A stretch of 64,000 nucleotides of DNA, taken from the NCBI GenBank assembly GCA_037200005.1, contig JBBCGY010000002.1, positions 124,001 to 188,000 of the forward strand, given 5' to 3'. Every line of letters begins with the position of its first letter. Positions within the stretch are counted from its first letter, which is position 1. This stretch comes from Alphaproteobacteria bacterium. Its GTDB lineage: Bacteria; Pseudomonadota; Alphaproteobacteria; UBA9219; RFNS01. The notes below the pieces were generated by a model. That model was given only the letters and a program-made list of their open reading frames with translations. It had not been told where the DNA came from and did not search any database. The position numbers were made by a program, and so were the translations under genes. Shown here one piece after another: positions 42,586 to 52,343 of this stretch.

Positions 42586-45500
42586 CTATTGGGCCACTAA
42601 ATCCACGCGGTCGGCCTCATGGTCGTCCGGTGTATTCGCTCCCATGGCTCGAAGCGTAATCTGCTCGCTTCTGGCTCCCACGGCGATAAGCGCGTCGCGA
42701 ACCGCCAGCGCCCGCGCCAGGGAAAGGCGGCGCGCTTCCCGCGCATCCCCCGATTTCGCATAAGCGATGACGGTCAGACGCATGCCGGGATTATCGGCAA
42801 GCTGGCCGCCCGCCGAAGCGATCCCATCCAGGACGCTGCTTTTCAGCACTTCGGAATCTTCGCTGAATTCTAGGCTGATGATGCTGGAATGGCCTGTTTG
42901 ATGCAATTTAGCCACGCCGTTATCCGAAGGCCGCATATTGAGAGTGCCGGGAGAACGAATGGCTGGCGCGGGCACATAACTCTGGGTGCCAGGCGTCAGA
43001 TCATTCGTATCAAGACGCGGCGTCGTAAGAGCCGCAACCGGAGCTGCTGGAGCCGCGAATGATGGAGGCGTCAGAAGCGGCGCTTGCGGAACGGCGACAA
43101 GAGGCGGCGGAGCCAATTTTGGCGTCACGACAGCGACGACGGGTGCGATGGGCGGCGGCGGCGCAGTCACGGGCACGATAACCGGTGGTTCCGGTTGCGG
43201 TGCGGGAGGCGACGCGAAAACCGGAGGTTCCGGCGCTGGATGCAGAACGATAGGCGCGGCGGCGGGTTCCTGGGCCGGAGGCATCGGCGGTTCCACGACA
43301 GGAAGCGGGGCCGGTGGCGGCATGGGCGCCGGAGGAGGAGCGATAGGCTCGACTTCCACGGCGGTGGTTTTCGGTTCGTCCGAAGAGAATATCGAAAACA
43401 CGGAACCGAATACCGATTTCTTTTCAGGGGGCGGCGGCGCTGGTGGCGCGGTCACGGCAACCGGCTCTGGCGGCTGAATGGGGGCAGGAGCTGGCGTCGG
43501 CGGGGGCACGGAATAAATATAGTCCGATTTTTCTTCCCGCTTCTTTTTAGTCTTCTGATGTTTTGGTTTCTTTGGCTTGGCTTCCGGTTTCGGCGCCGAT
43601 GGAGCCGGGACGGACGCCGTCGGGACAGGCGCGGATGGCGGCACTATGACCAGCGGCGGCTCAACCGTGGGCAGGGCTGCTTCCGGTTCGGCTTTCGGCG
43701 GCGATGTTTCCACAGCGACCGGTTCTTCCGCCGCCAGGGCGGCCAGAGAACCTTCACCGATAGGCGCTTCTTTTTCTTTAGGCGTCCCATCGACAGGCGC
43801 GGATGCCGATACGGATGACGACGGTTCTGCCGGAGGCATCTCTGCCGCGACCGCCTCTTCCGGGGATACCCACGAGATGAGGGACTTGAAAATGGATTTC
43901 TTCGGCGCAGCCGGTGAAACTACGGCCTCGGCGACAAGTTCGGGCTTCGGTTCTTCGATGGCAGGTTCCGCGACGGCCAAGGCAGGTTTTGGCGATAACG
44001 CCACCATGGACAGGAAAGTGGCGAGAGCGGGTTTTTCTTCAACCGGCGTCGATGAAGGCGTCAAAGGCGCTTCGTCCTGATCCGGCTGACGTGCGGGCAA
44101 TGCCGCCATGACAGGAGCGGGTTCAGGAGCGGGCGGAGGGGACGATGGCTGCGGCGCGCTGGCTGCAACGATCTCCGGCATCGTCCATTTGGCGAGAAGC
44201 GGAAGAATAAACGCCGGCTGTTCCGGCGGCGCGGGTATCGGTTGCGCCGGAGTATGGGCGGCAATAATCTTGAGCTTTGGCGGCGTTAATCCGGTATCGT
44301 GCGAAGCTACAGCCGGATTAGAAGCGGGCGCTTGCTCTTGCGCCGGGGGCTTTGCATCCGATTCTTCCCAGGCGATCCAGGACATCATCGAGGCAAAAAC
44401 GCCTTTTTCTTGCGCGGGAGACGATGATGCGGAGGACGCGGCGATTTTCGTTTCAGGCGATGTGACCGTTTCCGCCGTGGCTGTTGGCGTGGCTTTTTGC
44501 CGGGTCGCCAGCAATGCAGCTGCAATTTGCTCATAGGCTGGCGGCGCTATGGGCTGAATCAAATAGGGTGCGTTGCATGAAATAGAGACGCCGCCATTGA
44601 CGCCCGCGCACTGCCAATTCCAGGGGCCCCGCCCATTAATCTCGCCCGGCAGCCCGGATGCGCAAAAATGACTGGCCGGAATTTCCGATACCGCGACATT
44701 CGAGACTTCGCCGCATGCGCCGTTAATGGCGGGTAATACCGTTGGCGCAATTGGCGCGGCGGCTGCAGCAACCGCGGCTTCTTTGTCGGCCTTTTCTTTG
44801 GCCTTGACCGTTTCCGCCTCTTTGATCCTGCTCTCTTCGGCTTCTTTAACTTTAGCGGCCTCAGTCTCTTGGGCTTTAGCTTCCTCGATTTCTTTAATCT
44901 TGGCCGCTTCTGCCTCTTTAGCTTTCGCCGCTTCCGCTTCTTTGGCTTCGTTTACAGCATTTTTCGCGGGATCGGTGGCCGGCGCTGCTTCGCTTCTCGC
45001 AAAGCTTACCGGCTCTTCTGTTTTCTGAGATATGACCGGTGAAGCGGACGGTTCGGAAACCATCGCTTGCTTTTCTCCGACGAGAGCCATGCATTGCACG
45101 CTGGTGCCGCCATCGCCGCCATCGCAGATCCAGCGCCACGGCCCGCTGCCAAGAACCGTCCCCGGCGTTCCGGCATTGCATAGCGCGATGGTCGGCGCGC
45201 TCGGCAAGGCCATGTTGTTAGCCGTGCCGCATTCGGCCAGCACCGGCAAATTCACCGTGCATGATACCAGGCGGGCCTGAGTATCGGCGCATGTCCAATT
45301 CCAAGGCCCTTCGCCCGTAACCTGGCTCGGCGAGCCTTTGGCGCATAAATCCTGGGTCGGAGAGATAATCGTCGCCGTTTTAACGGCAGCGCCGCAGGAG
45401 GCATCGGCAGTTGCTACCGTGACGGAATCTCCGGATGAAGCAGAAGGCGGCGGCACGACAGCTTCCGGCGCTTTTGTCTTGATGGCATGAGGCGCAGGCT

Positions 45501-46110
45501 CAACCGGCGCGGCCGCCGCTGCTTTAATTTTCGTCGGCGCAGCGGCTGGGATTCGATTGGTCAAGGAAACGGGCTGGAAGATTTTCTGAGCTTCGGCGGC
45601 AGCCGTAACAGCGGGACCGCACGTATTGGCAAGCCATACGTCCTGCAGTTCCCCCGAGCCGCATTTGACACGGGTTTCGCCGTGAATGTCGCCGGTGAAC
45701 TCGGCGGGATAACCGGCATCGACGCAGCGCCTGACCCATGGCACGGCTTTATCGACGCAGGGGCTGCTTACGGTTACTAACGGGGCTGTATTCTCGGGCG
45801 CGGGAGCGGCAAGCGCCGCTGAAGCCGCCGCCGTGGCGCTGGGAGCGCTGAATAAAGGACGCGCTACCGGCTTCGGATCGCGTATATGCACTGTCGAAAG
45901 CGCCGCCTTGACGGCTTCGGGCCCCATGCGGCGCACGCCCGGCAATACCGGAGGCCGCAAGGGCTGAACGACAACCAATGCGTCTTGTTTCGATGCCCGC
46001 GGCGGACGGATATCTCCAGGAGCCATATTTTGAGCAGACGCGGGCCCGATCGTCGCCGCCAGCGCGGCAACCGAGAATAATCCCCATCGCAATGTTCCGT
46101 ATGAGAACAT
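42586..46110 (-). CDS. Giant Pro/Ala-rich envelope protein with OmpA-like end
   Basis: 1174 residues. Signal peptide (LFSVAALAATIGPASAQ). Four Cys-bearing units follow; three share C-G...L-C-x-x-G-x-P...G-x-G-P-W-x-W-x-C (about residues 240-290, 295-345, 465-515), as seen in various bacterial surface proteins. A charged coiled-coil stretch (EAAKAKEAEAAKIKEIEEAK) lies between units. Then come about 500 residues rich in Pro/Ala, interrupted by three aromatic motifs (KGVFASMMSWIAWEES, KKSIFKSLISWVSPEE, KKSVFGSVFSIFSSDE). The end is an OmpA-like peptidoglycan-binding domain (REARRLSLARALAVRDALIA, LRAMGANTPDD). It probably bridges envelope layers; that role is inferred. Confidence 0.82.
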   Translation of the reverse strand: MFSYGTLRWGLFSVAALAATIGPASAQNMAPGDIRPPRASKQDALVVVQPLRPPVLPGVRRMGPEAVKAALSTVHIRDPKPVARPLFSAPSATAAASAALAAPAPENTAPLVTVSSPCVDKAVPWVRRCVDAGYPAEFTGDIHGETRVKCGSGELQDVWLANTCGPAVTAAAEAQKIFQPVSLTNRIPAAAPTKIKAAAAAPVEPAPHAIKTKAPEAVVPPPSASSGDSVTVATADASCGAAVKTATIISPTQDLCAKGSPSQVTGEGPWNWTCADTQARLVSCTVNLPVLAECGTANNMALPSAPTIALCNAGTPGTVLGSGPWRWICDGGDGGTSVQCMALVGEKQAMVSEPSASPVISQKTEEPVSFARSEAAPATDPAKNAVNEAKEAEAAKAKEAEAAKIKEIEEAKAQETEAAKVKEAEESRIKEAETVKAKEKADKEAAVAAAAAPIAPTVLPAINGACGEVSNVAVSEIPASHFCASGLPGEINGRGPWNWQCAGVNGGVSISCNAPYLIQPIAPPAYEQIAAALLATRQKATPTATAETVTSPETKIAASSASSSPAQEKGVFASMMSWIAWEESDAKPPAQEQAPASNPAVASHDTGLTPPKLKIIAAHTPAQPIPAPPEQPAFILPLLAKWTMPEIVAASAPQPSSPPPAPEPAPVMAALPARQPDQDEAPLTPSSTPVEEKPALATFLSMVALSPKPALAVAEPAIEEPKPELVAEAVVSPAAPKKSIFKSLISWVSPEEAVAAEMPPAEPSSSVSASAPVDGTPKEKEAPIGEGSLAALAAEEPVAVETSPPKAEPEAALPTVEPPLVIVPPSAPVPTASVPAPSAPKPEAKPKKPKHQKTKKKREEKSDYIYSVPPPTPAPAPIQPPEPVAVTAPPAPPPPEKKSVFGSVFSIFSSDEPKTTAVEVEPIAPPPAPMPPPAPLPVVEPPMPPAQEPAAAPIVLHPAPEPPVFASPPAPQPEPPVIVPVTAPPPPIAPVVAVVTPKLAPPPLVAVPQAPLLTPPSFAAPAAPVAALTTPRLDTNDLTPGTQSYVPAPAIRSPGTLNMRPSDNGVAKLHQTGHSSIISLEFSEDSEVLKSSVLDGIASAGGQLADNPGMRLTVIAYAKSGDAREARRLSLARALAVRDALIAVGARSEQITLRAMGANTPDDHEADRVDLVAQ

Positions 46111-46223
46111 GGAAGCTTCTACCGGCCCTGTTTATAAAACGATTCAGACTATATGCCGTCCGTTCTTCATGGCAAGAAAATCAAAAGGGTTCAATGGGAT
46201 ATAATGAAAAAGTGCGACATACT

Positions 46224-47009
46224 TCACGCACTGCGCAGCGTGCCGAGCAGGGGTTCGTGAATGCCTTGATTGCTGACGAAGATCGTCCCGCCGGTTAGCG
46301 GATCTGTATTCGGCGTGAGCGGGCTTACTCTGCCGCCCGCCTCCATGACGAGCAGCATGCCCGCCGCGATATCCCAAATCTTTATGCCGTCTTCCCAGTA
46401 GCCGTCGAACTTTCCGGCCGCCACGTAAGCCAGATCCAGCGAAGCCGCCCCAAATCTCCTGATTCCAGCCACTTGCGATGAAACGCTTACAAGTTGATTG
46501 AAGAATCCTGGAATTTCGTGTCCTTTGAATGGGATACCGGTCGCAATTAAACATTCGCTTAAATCGCTGCGTTGAGACACGCGCAGCCTGCGGGAATTGC
46601 TGTAGGCGCCCATGCCTCGTTCCGCCCAGAACATTTCATCGCTGATCGGGTTATAGACGATACCGGCCATGATCTTGTCGCCCTCGGCGGCGGCGAGAGA
46701 AATCGCCCAATGCGGCACGCCATGCAGGAAATTGGTCGTGCCGTCGAGCGGGTCGATGATCCATCGCCAGGGCTTGTCGGTCTGCTTTTCGTCGCCCTCT
46801 TCCATGATGAAGCCGAATTCGGGACGCGCTCTGGCAAGTTCCGAGCGCAGCACCTCTTGCGCGCGCAAATCGGCGGCGGAAACGAAATCGGCCGGCCCCT
46901 TGCGCGATACCTGAAGATGCTCGACTTCACCGAAATCGCGTTTAAGCCCTTTCGCGGCCTTTTCGACCGCGCGAACCATGACGGTAATCAATGCGCTGCG
47001 GATAGCCAC
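46224..47009 (-). CDS. suhB: Inositol-1-monophosphatase SuhB
   Basis: 261 residues. Motifs: IMEEGD (about 71-76), WRWIIDPLDGTTNFLHGVPH (about 83-102) and WDIAAGMLLVMEAGGRV near the end, all metal-binding and catalytic. In E. coli SuhB also joins the rRNA antitermination complex. The internal GPADFVSAADLRAQEVLRSE is typical. It follows efp by 8 bases on the same strand, a common alphaproteobacterial arrangement, and precedes the giant envelope protein gene. Confidence 0.93.
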   Translation of the reverse strand: MAIRSALITVMVRAVEKAAKGLKRDFGEVEHLQVSRKGPADFVSAADLRAQEVLRSELARARPEFGFIMEEGDEKQTDKPWRWIIDPLDGTTNFLHGVPHWAISLAAAEGDKIMAGIVYNPISDEMFWAERGMGAYSNSRRLRVSQRSDLSECLIATGIPFKGHEIPGFFNQLVSVSSQVAGIRRFGAASLDLAYVAAGKFDGYWEDGIKIWDIAAGMLLVMEAGGRVSPLTPNTDPLTGGTIFVSNQGIHEPLLGTLRSA

Positions 47010-47017
47010 GATATGTC

Positions 47018-47584
47018 CTAATCTCTTGCGCGTTCGACGTACGAACCGTCAACGGTGTTGACGACGATTTTGGTTCCGGCCTCGATGAAGGGCGGCACCA
47101 TGACGCGCTCGCCGTTTTCGAGGATGGCGGGCTTATAGGAAGAAGACGCCGTTTGCCCTTTCACGACCGGGTCGGCTTCAACGATCCTGAGCGCGACGTT
47201 CGGCGGCAGCTCGACGGATAGCGGCGCGCCCTCGAAGCTCTTCACCGAACAAATCATGCCGTCCTGCAAAAACACCGCGGGCTGGCCGATGACGTCGCGC
47301 GGGATGGTCATCTGCTCGAAATTGGCCTGGTCCATGAAGGTGAACATGTCGCCCTCGGCGTACAGAAATTGCATGTCCTGTTCGCTCACCTGCACGCGCT
47401 CGACTGTTTCCTGCGTCCGGTAGCGGATGTCGGTCTTCGTGCCGGTGCGGATGTCTTTCATCTCGACCTGCACGATGGCGTTGCCCTTGCCGGGGATCAT
47501 GATCTCGGATTTGATGACGACCCATAATTTGTTGTTGTAATCGACGACATGGCCCTTGCGTAGCGTATTGGCATTAACCTGCAT
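47018..47584 (-). CDS. efp: Elongation factor P
   Basis: 188 residues, full length. MQVNANTLRKGHVVDYNNKL is the start of the KOW-like domain; the tip loop has PGKGNA with the Lys that EpmA modifies, followed by IRTGTKTDIRYRTQETVERV; the C-terminal OB domain has ILENGERVMVPPFIEAGTKI and ends ERARD. EF-P relieves ribosome stalling at polyproline, fitting for a genome with very Pro-rich proteins. The ATG at 47584 was chosen; 13 upstream codons in frame do not look like EF-P. Confidence 0.96.
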   Translation of the reverse strand: MQVNANTLRKGHVVDYNNKLWVVIKSEIMIPGKGNAIVQVEMKDIRTGTKTDIRYRTQETVERVQVSEQDMQFLYAEGDMFTFMDQANFEQMTIPRDVIGQPAVFLQDGMICSVKSFEGAPLSVELPPNVALRIVEADPVVKGQTASSSYKPAILENGERVMVPPFIEAGTKIVVNTVDGSYVERARD

Positions 47585-47701
47585 TTTCGACGTCCAATGA
47601 TGTAAATACGGATTGCGGAACATGCCCTGAAAGCATGGGAATTCCGCCTTGTTGTTGACGTTTTCCGGATATTTGTCAACTGACGGGCTTGATTTCCGGT
47701 A

Positions 47702-48649
47702 TCAGGACGGATGCGATTGCGGCGGGCTGCCGCCGCCCGGGCGCGATGGAGGCTTTTGCGGCGCGAGGTATTGGAGCTCGAAAGCCGTCATCCTTTGAAG
47801 GTTAGCATCTCCGCTGAGCAAAGCGCGGTCATGCGCGAATTGCGCGACCTCGACCTGCCGCTCGGGTTCAGGCAAGCGGTGGGCATGAGCGCTAAGAGAC
47901 ATGATGGCTTTTCTTCCAAGTTCCGATCCGGGCGAAGTGCCAGCCAGAATGTTCTTGGAATGCTCTATCAGCTTTTCCACCGCCGATTGTTCAAGCGCCG
48001 AACCTTTGGGAAAATGCTGGATCGCCGAATCAAAGCCTTCCAGCGCTTTGACTTTATACAACATGCCGGCCATCGGAGTTGCCGCGTTCGATTGCATGAG
48101 ATGATCGGTGCCCTCTAACAGAGGTTCAGCGTAGGCATGACACTCAACTCCTCGCTCGCACCACGTGCCCAGAGTTATGACCATATCGCATAGCAATTCA
48201 GGATCGTCGTCGGCGATGGCAGACTTCAAAACGGCGCTAATGCTGCGCGCGGCCCGTTGCGAAGCCTGCATTTTCAAAGCTTCAGGCGCATACGTCGCCG
48301 CGGTTATGAACCCCTGTATAGCCAGCATTTTGTGTTCGTCTCTGGGCGATGCGGCGAGGCGTTCGGAGATATCGTTCAGCGAGTCGATATAGCCGATTTC
48401 TCCTTTCTGCGTCAGCCGGTCGATCATTTGACGCGTCGAGCTTTCGAAACCGTCCATGGCCGTCTTTTTATGCGCTTGGTCCGGGGAGCGACTCAGGCAT
48501 ACCGAGACGACATTCAAAAACTCGATATAGCGGGGATGATCCTGTTCATGGATCCATCGCGTCAATTGAGGAATGGCATCGTTCAAAACCGGGTAATCCT
48601 CGGCTTGGATCGCCTTGTCTATCTGCTCGACATATTCTTTGACGGACAT
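47702..48649 (-). CDS. Helical-repeat (HEAT-like) protein of unknown function
   Basis: 315 residues, almost entirely predicted helices, with pairs such as PVLNDAIPQLTRWIHEQDHP and RYIEFLNVVSVCLSRS. A repeated Ala/Leu pattern (LAIQGFITAATYAPEALKMQ, KALEGFDSAIQHFPKGSALE) suggests an alpha-solenoid. The C-terminus is disordered (KPPSRPGGGSPPQS). No signal peptide. It is upstream of and divergent from the small gene pair at 48814. Function is unknown. Confidence 0.75.
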   Translation of the reverse strand: MSVKEYVEQIDKAIQAEDYPVLNDAIPQLTRWIHEQDHPRYIEFLNVVSVCLSRSPDQAHKKTAMDGFESSTRQMIDRLTQKGEIGYIDSLNDISERLAASPRDEHKMLAIQGFITAATYAPEALKMQASQRAARSISAVLKSAIADDDPELLCDMVITLGTWCERGVECHAYAEPLLEGTDHLMQSNAATPMAGMLYKVKALEGFDSAIQHFPKGSALEQSAVEKLIEHSKNILAGTSPGSELGRKAIMSLSAHAHRLPEPERQVEVAQFAHDRALLSGDANLQRMTAFELQYLAPQKPPSRPGGGSPPQSHPS

Positions 48650-48813
48650 GGTTATTTTTCTCCTATACGCTTCGCATTATAGAAGAGATTCATGAAAGTA
48701 TATGCGTCATTCATGGTTAACGCGCGGATGTACGGCGCATATGATGTTTTACTTTCAGGAAAATTCGTTAGTATCAGGGGCGATCATTACATTAAACGCG
48801 GGGATATAATCTC

Positions 48814-49275
48814 ATGACCGAAGTCACTTTCCGGAACGCCGCCAAGCAATTTCTTGCCACTCCTCAACCCCGTGCCGGCGACATCGCCGCTCTGGACAAG
48901 GCGATGCATCGGATGCCGGGCGGCGATATCGAGTATTTGGAAAAAACAGGCAAATCGATTGTCGATAAGTTGCTGGTTGCCGCGACCGGGTCGCTTGCTT
49001 CATTGCCGCCTACTGACAGGCAGACAAACGCCGTTGCCCTGATCGGTTATATTTTCCAGAAAACGCCGAAGGTTATTCTTCAAATTCCGGATATGAGGGC
49101 CAAATTCGACGAGGCGTTGAAAGTCCAGGTAGCTCCAAGGAGAACGGTCGTCAAGGCTTTGCGATTCATCGAGGGCGCGGGGCAAACTTACCGCTTCGCA
49201 ATGGAATCGCCCCAGCCGTCTAGGCCAGAAGCAACCGCGCAGACGGAAAAACCAGCGGATAAAAATTTAGGATAA
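48814..49275 (+). CDS. Small helical protein of unknown function
   Basis: 153 residues: FRNAAKQFLATPQPRAGDIA and LPPTDRQTNAVALIGYIFQK are helix pairs similar in feel to the HEAT-like proteins nearby, with a disordered end rich in Pro, Gln and Thr. No motif is recognised. The start ATG 48814 is preceded by AACGCGGGG. It is followed 15 bases later by a 57-residue gene and is probably in one unit with it. Confidence 0.68.
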   Translation: MTEVTFRNAAKQFLATPQPRAGDIAALDKAMHRMPGGDIEYLEKTGKSIVDKLLVAATGSLASLPPTDRQTNAVALIGYIFQKTPKVILQIPDMRAKFDEALKVQVAPRRTVVKALRFIEGAGQTYRFAMESPQPSRPEATAQTEKPADKNLG

Positions 49276-49290
49276 CGGAAGGATATATTT

Positions 49291-49464
49291 ATGAGTGTAG
49301 ATAAGACGCAAAAAACTACGCAGCCAGATCCTACCGTTCATCCGGCGCCGGCGAGCGAACCGGCCTTTCCGCTGGTGGATTCTCCTTGGGGAATTCAGCC
49401 ACGACGGCCTGAACCGGCGACCCGTCAAGGCTGGGGTTTCCAGTACGAGCCGAAGAAACCGTAA
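49291..49464 (+). CDS. 57-residue Pro-rich protein
   Basis: A short frame of 57 codons, MSVDKTQKTTQPDPTVHPAP onward to WGFQYEPKKP, with a strong GGAAGGA ribosome site 7 bases ahead of the ATG. It is Pro-rich, has three Trp and no hydrophobic segment, and sits 15 bases after the previous gene and convergent with ppdK. It is likely expressed given the ribosome site, but its function is unknown. Confidence 0.55.
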   Translation: MSVDKTQKTTQPDPTVHPAPASEPAFPLVDSPWGIQPRRPEPATRQGWGFQYEPKKP

Positions 49465-49477
49465 TTGAGTCTAAATC

Positions 49478-52177
49478 CTAAGCCGCGCTGCGCTGCATTT
49501 CCTTTTTCGCCAATTCGGAGAGCATGGCCTGCGCCGCCGCCAGCCGGGCAATCGGCACGCGATAAGGCGAACAGGACACATAATCCAACCCGACCGCGTG
49601 GCAGAATTTGACCGATGCCGGATCGCCGCCATGTTCGCCGCAGATGCCGGTTTTGAGGTCGTGTCGCACCGCGCGCCCACGCTCGAAAGCGATCTTGATA
49701 AGCTCGCCCACGCCGTCCTGGTCGATGGTGACGAAGGGATCATTCTCCATGATCCCCTGCCCTATATAGTCGCCTAGAAACAACCCCGCGTCGTCGCGGC
49801 TGATGCCGAACGCCGTTTGCGTCAGGTCGTTGGTGCCGAAGCTGAAGAATTGCGCGCTTTGAGCGATGTCGCCCGCCCGCAGGGCCGCGCGCGGCAATTC
49901 GATCATCGTGCCGACGAGATAATCGATATGCGCGCCGGAATCTTCCATCGCTTCCGCCGCTGCCTGATCGATGACGGTTTTGAGAATATCGAATTCCTTG
50001 CGATCCATGATCAGCGGCAGCATGATTTCCACCAGCGGCGCGGTTCCGAGCTTTTCCTGCACGTCGAGAGCCGCCGCGACGATTGCCCGGGCCTGCATGG
50101 CGTATATTTCCGGATAAGTGATGCCGAGACGGCAGCCGCGATGCCCGAGCATCGGATTAGATTCATGCAGCTGCAAAGCCCGCGCCCGCACCCGCGCCGG
50201 ATCGACGCCGGAAGCTTTGGCCACGGCATCGATTTCCGCATCCGACTTCGGCAAAAATTCATGCAGCGGCGGATCGAGCAGACGGATGGTTACGGGCAGC
50301 CCGGCCATGATCGTGAACAGTTCGACGAAATCGTCGCGCTGCATCGGCTCCAGGATGGCGAGCGCGTCGCGGCGTCCCGCCTCGTCATCGGCGACGATCA
50401 TCGCGCGCATGGCGGAAATACGGCTTTCGTCGAAGAACATATGCTCGGTACGGCAAAGCCCGATCCCTTCCGCGCCGAATTGCCGCGCGGTTTGCGCGTC
50501 GAGCGGCGTTTCAGCGTTAGCGCGCACCTTGAGCCGCCGCACGTCATCCGCCCATCCCATGATCGTGGCGAAATCATCCGACAGTTCCGGCTGCACCGTC
50601 GGCACCGCGCCCAGCATCACCTCGCCCGATGCGCCGTCGACGGTGATGTCGTCGCCCTGTTTCAGGACATGCGCGCCGATCGTCATCGTGCCGTTTTTCT
50701 CGTCGATGCGGATCGCGCCCGCTCCGGCGACGCATGCGCGCCCCATGCCGCGCGCCACGACCGCCGCATGGCTGGTCATGCCGCCGCGCGTGGTCAGGAT
50801 CGCCCGCGCCGCATGCATGCCGTGAATATCTTCGGGGCTGGTTTCGATTCGGCACAGAATCACCGCTTCGCCCTTTGCCGCCCATTTCTCCGCCGTGTCG
50901 GCATCGAGGACGATCTTGCCGGAGGCCGCGCCCGGCGACGCAGGCAAGCCCTTCGTCAAAACGACGCGCTTCGCCTTGGGGTCGAGCGTGGGATGCAAAA
51001 GCTGATTCAGCGCATGCGGATCGAGGCGGAGCAACGCCATTTCCTTGTCGATCAGCCCTTCCTGCACCATGTCGGCGGCGATCTTGAGCGCCGCCGCCGC
51101 CGTGCGCTTGCCGCTGCGGGTTTGCAGCATATAAAGCTTGCCCTGTTGCACGGTGAATTCGATGTCCTGCATGTCGCAATAATGCGCTTCGAGCTTGCGA
51201 CGGACATGATCGAGCTGGGCGAAAACATAGGGCATGATTTCTTCCATGGCCGGTTCGGCGATGCCTTGCTCCTGCTTGCCCTTGATCGTGATCTGCTGCG
51301 GCGTGCGGATTCCCGCGACGACATCCTCGCCCTGCGCGTTGACCAGATATTCGCCATAGAATGCATTTTCGCCGGTAGAAGGATTGCGGGTGAAAGCGAC
51401 GCCGGTGCAGCAGTCCATGCCCATGTTGCCGAACACCATCGCCTGGACGTTCACCGCCGTGCCCCAATCGCTGGGAATATCATTCAGCTTGCGATAGGTT
51501 ATCGCGCGCTGATTCATCCATGAGCCGAACACCGCGCCGATAGCGCCCCACAACTGCTCTCCGGCATCCTGCGGGAAAGGCTTGCCCAGATTCTTCTCGA
51601 CGACCGCGAGATAGCCTTCGATGACTTCCCGCCAATGATCGGCCTGCATCTCCGTATCCTGGCGCAATCCCTTGGCGAGCTTCACGTCATCCAGCACTTC
51701 CTCGAATTTGTAATGAGGGACGTCGAGAACGACATTGCCGTACATCTGGATAAAACGGCGATAACTGTCATAGGCAAAGCGGGCGTCGCCGCTCTTCCGC
51801 GCCATGCCTTCGACCGTCTGGCTATTGAGTCCGAGATTGAGGACGGTGTCCATCATGCCCGGCATCGATACGCGCGCGCCAGAGCGCACCGAAACCAGAA
51901 GCGGGTTCTCCGCGTCGCCGAATTTCGCGCCGACGAGGGCTTCGACTTTCTTCAGCGCCTCGGCAGCCTGACGTTCCAGATCGGCCGGATAATGTTGGTG
52001 GTGCGCGTCGTAATAAGCGCAAGCTTCGGTGGTGATCGTAAATCCCGGAGGCACCGGCAGTCCCAGATTGGACATTTCGGCGAGGCCCGCCCCCTTCCCG
52101 CCCAGCAGGTTTTTCATGGACGCGTTGCCTTCAGCCTTACTGTCGCCGAAGCCGTAAACCCACTGCGTCGCAGTCAT
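49478..52177 (-). CDS. ppdK: Pyruvate, phosphate dikinase
   Basis: 899 residues. It interconverts pyruvate + ATP + Pi with PEP + AMP + PPi. The N-terminal ATP-grasp part has LLGGKGAGLAEMSNLGLPVP and FTITTEACAYY; the phosphohistidine is in TRGGMTSHAAVVARGMGRAC; the C-terminal PEP barrel has GIGLCRTEHMFF, MLGHRGCRLGITYPE, FSFGTNDLTQTAFG and the Cys in GLDYVSCSPYRVPIAR. Length and motifs are complete. It gives a reversible link between glycolysis and gluconeogenesis, common in Alphaproteobacteria. Confidence 0.97.
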   Translation of the reverse strand: MTATQWVYGFGDSKAEGNASMKNLLGGKGAGLAEMSNLGLPVPPGFTITTEACAYYDAHHQHYPADLERQAAEALKKVEALVGAKFGDAENPLLVSVRSGARVSMPGMMDTVLNLGLNSQTVEGMARKSGDARFAYDSYRRFIQMYGNVVLDVPHYKFEEVLDDVKLAKGLRQDTEMQADHWREVIEGYLAVVEKNLGKPFPQDAGEQLWGAIGAVFGSWMNQRAITYRKLNDIPSDWGTAVNVQAMVFGNMGMDCCTGVAFTRNPSTGENAFYGEYLVNAQGEDVVAGIRTPQQITIKGKQEQGIAEPAMEEIMPYVFAQLDHVRRKLEAHYCDMQDIEFTVQQGKLYMLQTRSGKRTAAAALKIAADMVQEGLIDKEMALLRLDPHALNQLLHPTLDPKAKRVVLTKGLPASPGAASGKIVLDADTAEKWAAKGEAVILCRIETSPEDIHGMHAARAILTTRGGMTSHAAVVARGMGRACVAGAGAIRIDEKNGTMTIGAHVLKQGDDITVDGASGEVMLGAVPTVQPELSDDFATIMGWADDVRRLKVRANAETPLDAQTARQFGAEGIGLCRTEHMFFDESRISAMRAMIVADDEAGRRDALAILEPMQRDDFVELFTIMAGLPVTIRLLDPPLHEFLPKSDAEIDAVAKASGVDPARVRARALQLHESNPMLGHRGCRLGITYPEIYAMQARAIVAAALDVQEKLGTAPLVEIMLPLIMDRKEFDILKTVIDQAAAEAMEDSGAHIDYLVGTMIELPRAALRAGDIAQSAQFFSFGTNDLTQTAFGISRDDAGLFLGDYIGQGIMENDPFVTIDQDGVGELIKIAFERGRAVRHDLKTGICGEHGGDPASVKFCHAVGLDYVSCSPYRVPIARLAAAQAMLSELAKKEMQRSAA

Positions 52178-52343
52178 ATTCCACTCCCCCCTAGGACGGT
52201 ATAATCGAGCATTAACCTAACCAGGAAGCCAAAGCGAGAGAAGAAATTAACGCCGTCTCATGCCGGGAGGATCGCTTGCCATCGAACTGCATTTTATATA
52301 TATGTGCCGCAGGGAATTTGACCCTTGGCGCAGGTATGACGGC

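Noticed and set aside
42986-43818. Gly/Arg-rich plus-strand frames
   Set aside because: They are the reverse complement of Pro/Ala-rich codons of the giant envelope protein.
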